A DNA stretch of 64,000 nt from contig NZ_CP034235.1 of NCBI RefSeq assembly GCF_009728935.1, positions 3,758,001 to 3,822,000 of the forward strand, given 5' to 3'. Source of the stretch: Paenibacillus psychroresistens. Lineage in GTDB: Bacteria; Bacillota; Bacilli; Paenibacillales; NBRC-103111. A program made the position numbers and the translations under genes. Positions within the stretch are counted from its first letter, which is position 1. Each line of letters opens with the position of its first letter. The notes beneath the pieces were generated by a model. It did not search any database and was not told where the DNA came from. It was given only the letters and a program-made list of their open reading frames with translations. Shown here one piece after another: positions 34,336 through 41,129 of this stretch.

Positions 34336-34938
34336 ATGTTTAAAAAAACTCAGCTAGTTCTTGATTTAGCCGGTGTATTAGTATCCAATTTATCTCCTTT
34401 GTTCTGGAGGCAAATTGCGGAGTTAGCTGGAAATATCTCTTGTGAGCAGCTAAAAGAGAGATTCAAAGCTGAATTACGAGAAGATTTCTGGTCAGGGAGG
34501 ATGGCTGAGGAAGAGTTCTGGGTATGGCTTGTCCGAATCTGCCCCAACCTTGATATGGAAGCGGCTCGCAAGTTATTAAATAACAACTTAATAGCACTGC
34601 CAGCAATAGAACATCTTGCTAAATGGAGTAAGTATGCGAATATTCATTTATTAAGCAATCATCGAGTGGAATGGCTAAGACCTCTCTTGAGCTCAATTAA
34701 ACCCCATATACAGAGCTGCACGATTTCCAGCGAGGTCGGATTTTGTAAACCTGATATTCGGATTTATGAGATTGTGAGCTCGCACATAAATAGCCGCAAT
34801 CCTATTCTATTTGTAGATGACCAAGCAAAAAATTTCCCTCCCGCAACAAAGCTTGGTTGGAGTACATTACAGGCGGATTCATTAGGGAATTGGATAGAGG
34901 AGGTAAATAAAATTATTAATGGTATTAACAACAATTGA
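34336..34938 (+). CDS. HAD-superfamily hydrolase
   Basis: 200 residues. Motif I is LVLDLAGVLVSN; the second Asp of DxD is Ala, as in many YihX-like HAD-IA proteins that carry DLGGV. Motif II is LLSNH, motif III EVGFCKPDIRIY and motif IV ILFVDDQAKN. A helical cap lies between I and II. The protein probably acts on a small phosphorylated metabolite. GAGGAG ribosome site. A stem GGAACGT/ACGTTCC (34241-34270) in the leader has no recognised role. Confidence 0.82.
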   Translation: MFKKTQLVLDLAGVLVSNLSPLFWRQIAELAGNISCEQLKERFKAELREDFWSGRMAEEEFWVWLVRICPNLDMEAARKLLNNNLIALPAIEHLAKWSKYANIHLLSNHRVEWLRPLLSSIKPHIQSCTISSEVGFCKPDIRIYEIVSSHINSRNPILFVDDQAKNFPPATKLGWSTLQADSLGNWIEEVNKIINGINNN

Positions 34939-34983
34939 AAATTAGTATATTAAGTGAAAAAATCGAAAATTGGAGTGATATCA

Positions 34984-35889
34984 ATGGTTAAGTTATCCCA
35001 TGGTAAGTACTTGAGCGCAAGAAAATATCTCCTACATAATGCAAGAGACATTGATAAAGCCATGTTTAATTATTTGTTTGAAAATGGCAATTCGCATGAA
35101 GTTCTAACAGCGCTTAAGTGCTATCAGAATGAAGACAAAGGATTTGGCAATGCTCTGGAACCCGACCTCCGTTGTAAAGAATCCTCTTCATTGGCTACTA
35201 CATTTGCGCTCCAATATCTTTCACTAATACCTACTGATGATAAGCTGGAGCTTGTTAGCGAATGTTTCGAGTATCTCCAGAATACATTTGACGCTAAGAA
35301 CCAAGGATGGGAAATCATCGCAATAGCAGCCAATGATTCACCACGTGCAGATTGGTGGAATTATAATGGTTTTCAGAAAACATGGGGCAATCCTAATGCT
35401 GAAATACTAGGATATTTTTACGAATACGCGAAGCTTTCTGATCCATATTTAACTGGGTTATTGAAGACATATTGTTTTGATTACCTTCAGAACACCTCTG
35501 AGCAAACTGAAATGCACGAACTCTTTTGTTATATAAGATTATTTGTTAGATTGCCTATTGAATTACAAAGCGAAATTGAGCCCTCTATATCTAAATTCAT
35601 CGAAAATTGCATTGTGAAAAATCCAGCAGATAGAAATGGTTATTGTGCAGTCCCGCTTCAAATTGTGAATAGTCCCTCATCTTACTTTTATGGAAAATAT
35701 ACGGATGTCATTCCGAATGACTTGGATCTGTTAATTAATAGCCAAAATGAAGATGGGACATGGGGGCCAAATTGGGATTGGGGGAGATATGAAGAAGAAT
35801 GGGTGACGGCTAAAAAGGAATGGAAAGGCTATTTAACACTAAACAATTTAATGACATTAAAAGCTTTTAACCGAATTTATCTCTTTTAA
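34984..35889 (+). CDS. Prenyltransferase/squalene-cyclase-like toroid protein of unknown function
   Basis: 301 residues from the ATG at 34984 (GGAGTGA site; a GTG 30 bases earlier is less likely). All-helical, with repeated Gly/Trp motifs: QNEDKGFGNALEPDLR near residue 57 and INSQNEDGTWGPNWDWG near 262, resembling QW repeats of alpha/alpha toroids. No DDxD or DxDD catalytic motif is present, so cyclase activity is unlikely. Other tryptophan-rich stretches (ADWWNYNGFQKTWGNP) lie in between. Its end overlaps the convergent ATP-grasp gene by four bases. Confidence 0.55.
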   Translation: MVKLSHGKYLSARKYLLHNARDIDKAMFNYLFENGNSHEVLTALKCYQNEDKGFGNALEPDLRCKESSSLATTFALQYLSLIPTDDKLELVSECFEYLQNTFDAKNQGWEIIAIAANDSPRADWWNYNGFQKTWGNPNAEILGYFYEYAKLSDPYLTGLLKTYCFDYLQNTSEQTEMHELFCYIRLFVRLPIELQSEIEPSISKFIENCIVKNPADRNGYCAVPLQIVNSPSSYFYGKYTDVIPNDLDLLINSQNEDGTWGPNWDWGRYEEEWVTAKKEWKGYLTLNNLMTLKAFNRIYLF

Positions 35890-36659
35890 ATGACCCGTTT
35901 GTTGTGTCTGCGATAGCTGGAGTACAAGTGGCCTATGCGTTTATAGGCTTTTTTGTCTTTATCCTTGAAGAGGCCGTGTGAGGGATTGTGCAGATTCACT
36001 TCAATTATCCAGATGCGCCCTTTTTTATCTATGGCAAGATCGATCCCGCTTTGATAAGAATAGAAGGGGTATTTATCGGAATATCGGATGATCTTTTTAC
36101 TTAAACGGATTAGTTGTTTTTTTATTTTAGCAGATTTGGTCGCATTCCAATTTAAAGATTTTTTTAATGCTTTTTTTAGCCCTAGAGCATAACCACGCCC
36201 TCTAAGCACATTTGAAACAACACTTCCAGAGCCAGATACTTTGGCAATGATCCCCGCGTATTTCCATTTGCGTCTTCTGTTTCGCATCATCATAACTCTA
36301 ATATCAAATGTCCTGCCGTTAATTCGAGCTAATTTGATTGTTCTCTGGATAATGTACGACCGACTTCCGCCGACTTTTCTGATTTTTTTATATAAATGTT
36401 TAATCGTTGGTGAGAATCTGGCTCTTCCGCGTACTTTAATAAAACGATATCCCCGATTAATTTTCCAGGCTTTAATGATTCCTCTTCCCGTATGCTGATG
36501 GGTTGCTTTAATGTAGACGTTTTTATATTTTTTCATAAATTTGGCAAGTGATCTTGATGAAAATGAAGCCGAGTGAGGTAAATGTTTGGCAAACGCTGGT
36601 TTCTTGGCATAAAAACGATGCATCTTCCATTTAGACAATCTTGCTAGTTTATTTGCCAT
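35886..36659 (-). CDS. YheC/YheD-type ATP-grasp protein (spore coat associated)
   Basis: 257 residues, very basic. ATP-grasp elements: NVYIKATHQHTGRGI (ATP lysine and Gly loop), RSYIIQRTI, RTFDIRVMM and GIDLAIDKKGRIWIIEVNLHNP (Mg2+ and ATP site Glu/Asn). Bacillus relatives are spore-coat-associated. It sits 13 bases after panD in the same direction and opposite a related ATP-grasp gene. It may ligate an amino group to a carboxylate during coat maturation; substrates are unknown. Confidence 0.85.
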   Translation of the reverse strand: MANKLARLSKWKMHRFYAKKPAFAKHLPHSASFSSRSLAKFMKKYKNVYIKATHQHTGRGIIKAWKINRGYRFIKVRGRARFSPTIKHLYKKIRKVGGSRSYIIQRTIKLARINGRTFDIRVMMMRNRRRKWKYAGIIAKVSGSGSVVSNVLRGRGYALGLKKALKKSLNWNATKSAKIKKQLIRLSKKIIRYSDKYPFYSYQSGIDLAIDKKGRIWIIEVNLHNPSHGLFKDKDKKAYKRIGHLYSSYRRHNKRVI

Positions 36660-36672
36660 CCCATTAACTCCT

Positions 36673-37056
36673 TTATGATTCAGGTATCAAAAGATCGTGA
36701 GTTTCGATTCGAGTAATCTGATTTTGTGCATCTACAAAGACTATTTTGGGTTGAAGGTTAGTTACTTCATTTTCATTCAATAATCCTAAGCTGAGAATAA
36801 TCACTATATCACCAGGCTCAAATAGATGTGCGGGAGGACCATTTAGGCAGATTTTACCTGATCCTTCAGGAGCTGGGAGCGCATAGGTTTTCCAGCGAGT
36901 AGCATTTCTCAGACTGGTCACCTGAATCATTTCGTAAGGGCTGATGTTGGATGCTTTCATTAATTTGGCATCAATTGTAATGCTGCCCACGTAATTTAAA
37001 TCTGCTTCTGTCACCGTTGCACGATGGATCTTGCCTTTGCACATCAAACGGAGCAT
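36673..37056 (-). CDS. panD: Aspartate 1-decarboxylase
   Basis: 127 residues, normal length. The pyruvoyl-forming cleavage site Gly24-Ser25 lies in NYVGSITID; Lys9, His11 and Tyr22 match the active site of the E. coli enzyme, and NATRWKTYAL and GSGKICLNGPPA follow the family. The self-cleaving proenzyme makes beta-alanine from aspartate. It is not next to panB or panC; instead it precedes an ATP-grasp gene by 13 bases, in the same operon. GGAG ribosome site. Confidence 0.93.
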   Translation of the reverse strand: MLRLMCKGKIHRATVTEADLNYVGSITIDAKLMKASNISPYEMIQVTSLRNATRWKTYALPAPEGSGKICLNGPPAHLFEPGDIVIILSLGLLNENEVTNLQPKIVFVDAQNQITRIETHDLLIPES

Positions 37057-37199
37057 CTCAGTTCTCCTTTTTAGTTGTTTGTAAATGATATGAAAGCGGA
37101 GATGAAGCGGATTGTGTAGATGCCTAGTGCAATAAATAACTAATATTCATATTCTATGATAAATATCTACGTGTTGAAACTTAGCTGAAGGAGGGTTTT

Positions 37200-38030
37200 A
37201 TGCGAAGAAGTTATGTGCTGAGCAAAGTTAAGACTCAATCGGGGAGTCTCGCTGAGAAAGTAAGGAAATTGACAAAGACAGGTGAATATATTGGGAGTAA
37301 GTGGGGAAAAACCAATGTTTTATTGCACAATCGTTATTTAAGTAGATTCATCCCAGTAACAAGGAAACTCAATGAGTCTATTGTAAAAGAAATGCTAAAT
37401 GAGTTTGAAATGATTTATTTAAAGCCAATTAAAGGCACATATGGTCAAGGGGTTATGCGTGTTGAGAAACACAGTATTAATGGTAGAATAATATTTAGTT
37501 ATCAGCAGGGGACAGATAAAAAGCGTTTTCTAGACTTTCCTACTTTGTATCAAAAGATCAAGCAGAAAAAATTGAAACGCAAGTACATTGCCCAACAAGG
37601 AATTCATCTATTAAAATATAACAAATGTCTATTTGATTTAAGGATTATGGTGCAAAAAAACCTGAAAAAGGTGTGGGAAACAACGGGTATTATTGGAAGA
37701 GTCGCTCATCCGAAGAAAATCGTCACTAATTATCATAGCGGTGGAACACCTATGTCGATTAGGACCATTTTTCAGTCCTATTTGTCAACGAAACAAATTG
37801 GTGAATATCAGCAAGTACTAAATGGATTTGGACAGGATGTCGCAAAGGCGATGAGTAAACAATATCCGAATCTCAACATGCTGGGTATTGATGTGGGAGT
37901 GGATAAGAAGCTTTATCCGTGGATAATCGAAGTTAATACTAATCCCGATCTTTATATTTTTAAGAAGTTAAAAGATAAAAAGATTTTTCGGAGGATGTAT
38001 CGCTATGCAAAGCGGCTTAAGAGGACATAG
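37200..38030 (+). CDS. YheC/YheD-type ATP-grasp protein, second copy
   Basis: 276 residues, basic (first 60 residues rich in Lys/Arg). FEMIYLKPIKGTYGQGVMRV is the ATP-lysine loop, KYIAQQGI and LFDLRIMVQ are adenine/Mg-side strands and LGIDVGVDKKLYPWIIEVNTNPD the C-terminal metal site. It is a divergent paralogue of the gene at 35886-36659, transcribed away from panD. AAGGAGGG ribosome site. A sporulation-linked role is inferred from the family. Confidence 0.85.
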   Translation: MRRSYVLSKVKTQSGSLAEKVRKLTKTGEYIGSKWGKTNVLLHNRYLSRFIPVTRKLNESIVKEMLNEFEMIYLKPIKGTYGQGVMRVEKHSINGRIIFSYQQGTDKKRFLDFPTLYQKIKQKKLKRKYIAQQGIHLLKYNKCLFDLRIMVQKNLKKVWETTGIIGRVAHPKKIVTNYHSGGTPMSIRTIFQSYLSTKQIGEYQQVLNGFGQDVAKAMSKQYPNLNMLGIDVGVDKKLYPWIIEVNTNPDLYIFKKLKDKKIFRRMYRYAKRLKRT

Positions 38031-38034
38031 TGCA

Positions 38035-38061
38035 AAAAAACAGGGGGCTAGGTGCCCCCTG
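38035..38061 (-). terminator. Terminator of the LysM-CAP gene
   Basis: On the minus strand, CAGGGGGC and GCCCCCTG (38041-38061) form an 8-bp G/C stem followed by a T-run (38035-38040). Confidence 0.9.
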
Positions 38062-38065
38062 CAGC

Positions 38066-38719
38066 TTAATTCGCAATAAATTCCTGAACCCACTCACTAT
38101 TATAATAAGCGGCTCCAATCTTAGTAAAATTAGGACTTAAAATATTCTGACGATGTCCTGGGCTGTTCATCCACGCTGTCATGACTTCTTGCGGAGTTTT
38201 CTGTCCCATTGCAATGTTCTCGCCAGCATAAGAAAAGCTAATGCCATACGATTTCATCATATCAAAAGGTGAGCCAAAGGTTGGGGAAGTATGATCAAAA
38301 TAGTGCTTATCGTACATATCTTTAGCTTTATCCAAAGCCATTGCGGTTAAGTTAGCGTCACTTGTTAATGGCTTCAAGTTTGCTTTGGCACGTTCTTGGT
38401 TGACCAGAGAAACGACTTGATTGGCAAATGAAGCAGATGAGACCAGTGCCGGAGCCGGGGCTTGTGCCGGAGCTTGAGCTGGAGCTTGTGCTGGACCTTT
38501 ACCAGGGAGATTGATAACCATTCCTTGCCAGATATTACTCGGGTTGAATAACTGTGGGTTCGCTTGAATTAAACCACTCAAGCTAATCCCATATTGCTTG
38601 GAAATCAACCACATGGAATCATTTCCATTGACCGTGTATGGAGCAGCAGAAACAGCTCCAGCACCAACAATTGTACCGAGTGCAATTACACCCGTTAAAG
38701 CTAGTTTTCTGAAATGCAT
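38066..38719 (-). CDS. Secreted LysM and CAP (SCP-like) domain protein
   Basis: 217 residues from the ATG at 38719, which is correctly spaced from AGGAGAGG; the ATG three codons upstream lies on that site. A signal peptide (LALTGVIALGTIVGAGAVSAA) is followed by one LysM domain (YTVNGNDSMWLISKQYGI...VINLPG), a Pro-Ala-Gln repeat linker and a YkwD-type CAP domain (VNQERAKANLKPL, HTSPTFGSPFDMM, AGENIAMG, WMNSPGHRQNIL). It binds peptidoglycan and acts at the cell wall or spore surface. It is expressed from behind a c-di-AMP riboswitch. Confidence 0.93.
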   Translation of the reverse strand: MHFRKLALTGVIALGTIVGAGAVSAAPYTVNGNDSMWLISKQYGISLSGLIQANPQLFNPSNIWQGMVINLPGKGPAQAPAQAPAQAPAPALVSSASFANQVVSLVNQERAKANLKPLTSDANLTAMALDKAKDMYDKHYFDHTSPTFGSPFDMMKSYGISFSYAGENIAMGQKTPQEVMTAWMNSPGHRQNILSPNFTKIGAAYYNSEWVQEFIAN

Positions 38720-38740
38720 CAAAACCATCCTCTCCTAATA

Positions 38741-38890
38741 GCGGCCTACGAGGTTAGCTGACGGATTCGGATAACAGAGAAGTACCCGGCCAATGAAATG
38801 GCTTCACCCCTAAAGATGGGTCCCCCGTGTTTCATAAGAAGCTTCGGCCTTTTGAGCGATTTCCCAGAGAAGCGTTAACCCTTCATGGGA
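38741..38890 (-). ncRNA. Cyclic di-AMP riboswitch (ydaO-yuaA type)
   Basis: On the minus strand the leader contains the consensus pieces in order: CGCTTCTCTGGGAAATCGCT, GGGGGACCCA, GGGGTGAAG, GGCCGGGTACTTCTCTG, and TCCGAATCCGTCAGCTAACC followed by TCGTAGGC. The order and spacing match the ydaO element, which binds c-di-AMP and turns off cell-wall and osmolyte genes. It ends about 20 bases before the LysM-CAP start, so wall protein supply is tied to c-di-AMP level. Confidence 0.92.
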
Positions 38891-38958
38891 TCGGTACAAT
38901 TCTAGCATATGTAATAGACAGGTTCATCCCATAAAATCTGCCAGTCCGTTAACTAATG

Positions 38959-39336
38959 TTATTTCATGGAAAATAACCAAATCGCTAAAGCATCGATTTC
39001 TTCTGGTTTTAGTTTCTCCTTAAACGCAGGCATTCCGCCTTTGCCATTAGTTATAGTAGTGACAATTTGCTGTTGATTTAAATGAGCCCCGACCTTTTGG
39101 AGATTGGGTCCAAACCCTCCAGCAAGATCAACTCCATGGCAGCTTACACAGTTCTGTTTGAACACAGTCTGTGCAACTAAGTTTGAATCAACATTGGCTG
39201 AGCTTGTGGGTTCATTTGCGCTATTTGCTGGTGTATTTGTTAGAGATGCAGTTGGTGCAGGAGTACTTTTACTACAGGCTGACATTGAAATAGTTAGCAT
39301 GACACCTAAGCTTAATAAACTTGATTTTTTTAACAT
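38959..39336 (-). CDS. Membrane-anchored small cytochrome c (c551-like lipoprotein)
   Basis: 125 residues. Lipobox MSACS at the end of the signal (SLLSLGVMLTISMSAC), a Ser/Thr/Pro/Ala linker, then one class I haem domain: NCVSCH (CxxCH haem attachment), GFGPNLQKVG and GGMPAF with the axial Met. Such proteins carry electrons on the outer membrane face to cytochrome oxidases. Single gene, GGAGG ribosome site. Confidence 0.92.
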   Translation of the reverse strand: MLKKSSLLSLGVMLTISMSACSKSTPAPTASLTNTPANSANEPTSSANVDSNLVAQTVFKQNCVSCHGVDLAGGFGPNLQKVGAHLNQQQIVTTITNGKGGMPAFKEKLKPEEIDALAIWLFSMK

Positions 39337-39501
39337 ATTTTACCTCCACTAAAATTGATTTGATCGCAGTTAATTAATTCAGCTACATGTAAGTTCCCCT
39401 TATCAGGATGGCTTCATGCATGTTAACAGATAATAAAGTATAATTATTGGGGTAAAGGAAAAACATGAAGTGGCTATTACTAAGTGACTAGGAGAATCGA
39501 A

Positions 39502-40044
39502 ATGAAAAAACAGCCCAGCCGAATACAGGTACCATTTGGATTTGAAATTGACAATAAGCAGAAAGGTCTGCATGGCTGTATGTGGGCATATGGCAGTTTT
39601 GAAGCATTCACCCTTGAGCAGCTTCAACGAATTATGGACTTGGCACATCGGATGGAAATGAAAAAGCTGGTCTTATACCCGCTGCATGAGGAAACGCTGA
39701 AGAGAGTAGGCGAGACGGCTGTGGCTTTTTATCGGAGAGCTGACGGACTGGAGGAGCTGTTGGAGCAGATGGATATTACGGTGGATACCGTTATTGAACG
39801 CTGGGAAGGGCGCCGTAAAAAGTATACACCGATGGATACTTCTTTTAGATTTTTAGAGGAAAAGTTTAAAGGTCCTTATTTCGTTTATGTGACGCTAGAT
39901 ATGGCTAATAAGCTCGCTGCATTTAATGATTTCGATATCTGGATTAAAAAGCTGCGGTTGTGTGTGGATATGACATCTGCAACGACTTCCAAGCTGCATC
40001 CTAAGCTAGAGAGCACAACACATCGTTGGGATGCCGTGACATAA
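39502..40044 (+). CDS. Conserved hypothetical protein
   Basis: 180 residues from the ATG at 39502 (AGGAGA site). Soluble, mixed alpha/beta, starting MKKQPSRIQVPFGFEID, with HGCMWAYGSFEAFTLEQLQ and later FKGPYFVYVTLDMANKLAAF. No known motif. Convergent with the EamA transporter gene 10 bases downstream. Function unknown. Confidence 0.65.
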   Translation: MKKQPSRIQVPFGFEIDNKQKGLHGCMWAYGSFEAFTLEQLQRIMDLAHRMEMKKLVLYPLHEETLKRVGETAVAFYRRADGLEELLEQMDITVDTVIERWEGRRKKYTPMDTSFRFLEEKFKGPYFVYVTLDMANKLAAFNDFDIWIKKLRLCVDMTSATTSKLHPKLESTTHRWDAVT

Positions 40045-40054
40045 AGAGATTTAA

Positions 40055-40945
40055 TTACGAACTGACTGTTTTAACCTTGAACCTTTTATTCGATAGAGCT
40101 ACGCCTGTTAGAATTAAGAGGCCGCCAGCAATTTGGGCATTGCGAATCGGATCTCCAAGTACAAAGAAAGCAACTACAATCGCCACGAATGGCGGAATAT
40201 TCATAAACATGGAGCTTGTTGATGCACCTACCACTGAAATACCCTCGTTCCACCAGAATCCTGCCAATCCTTGCCCAATTACAGCAACACCAATTAGTAA
40301 AATCCACGAAAGTGTCTGAACACTGTAGTGAAGATTCCCTTGAGCAAATTCAATTATCGCTGCTGGTGTCATAAAAATGGTTCCGATCACAGTTGCATAT
40401 ATAGTCACATCGAAAGAGCTTAAAGAGACCGTTAATTTACGAATGAAAAGCAGACTGATCGATAATGTAAGCATTGCAAGCAGGATAAAAACGTCACCCG
40501 TGGAGATCCCAAAGCTTTTACTGCCATAAAGCACAATAAATCCAACACCTGATAAAGCGATAGAAGCTCCAATGAGCTTAAACCAAGTTATATTTTCTTT
40601 GAGAAAAATACGCGCGAGAAAGGTAGTTGCAATGGGGGATAAAGCAATGATTAGCGCAGCATTACCCGCGATAGAATGCATCAATCCTTTAAAATAAAAC
40701 AGTTGATTTAATAGAGTTCCGAATACTCCGGCAAAACAGAGTAAAATCCATTGCTGCATTGTCGGCCTTTTAAGATTGCCTTTTATTAATGCTACACTTA
40801 TTAGAAAAAGTGAAGTTACGAGAAGACGCGAAAAGGATAGGAAGATAGGTGAAAAATCTCTAAGCAGATAAGCACTAGCCACATAATTACAGCCCCATAA
40901 CAAAGAAACGATTAATAATTTGAGCATAATAAGTCTTTCTGACAT
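40055..40945 (-). CDS. EamA/DMT-family permease
   Basis: 296 residues with ten membrane segments in two EamA repeats (residues about 5-135 and 145-285). Start at 40945 with CAGGAGG about 10 bases upstream. First segment LLIVSLLWGCNYVASAYLL; the second repeat begins GDVFILLAMLTLSISLLF. Family members export metabolites such as amino acids or nucleosides; no specific cargo can be told. Confidence 0.9.
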   Translation of the reverse strand: MSERLIMLKLLIVSLLWGCNYVASAYLLRDFSPIFLSFSRLLVTSLFLISVALIKGNLKRPTMQQWILLCFAGVFGTLLNQLFYFKGLMHSIAGNAALIIALSPIATTFLARIFLKENITWFKLIGASIALSGVGFIVLYGSKSFGISTGDVFILLAMLTLSISLLFIRKLTVSLSSFDVTIYATVIGTIFMTPAAIIEFAQGNLHYSVQTLSWILLIGVAVIGQGLAGFWWNEGISVVGASTSSMFMNIPPFVAIVVAFFVLGDPIRNAQIAGGLLILTGVALSNKRFKVKTVSS

Positions 40946-41129
40946 GATACATATCCTCCTGAGGGCATTTAGCTATAATATGACTAAGCAATTATATGAA
41001 GTTGCAAACGTTTACGTCAAGGACTGAAAAATATTAATTACAGGGTACCCCCTTAAAAACGATTGGAGCAGAGAAGTCTATAATAATTCTTGTGTTTCAA
41101 AATTTACTGTTTTTTTCTGGAGGTACAAC

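Noticed and set aside
38741-38890. Leader considered as an ordinary attenuator
   Set aside because: The ordered ydaO consensus blocks identify a c-di-AMP riboswitch instead.
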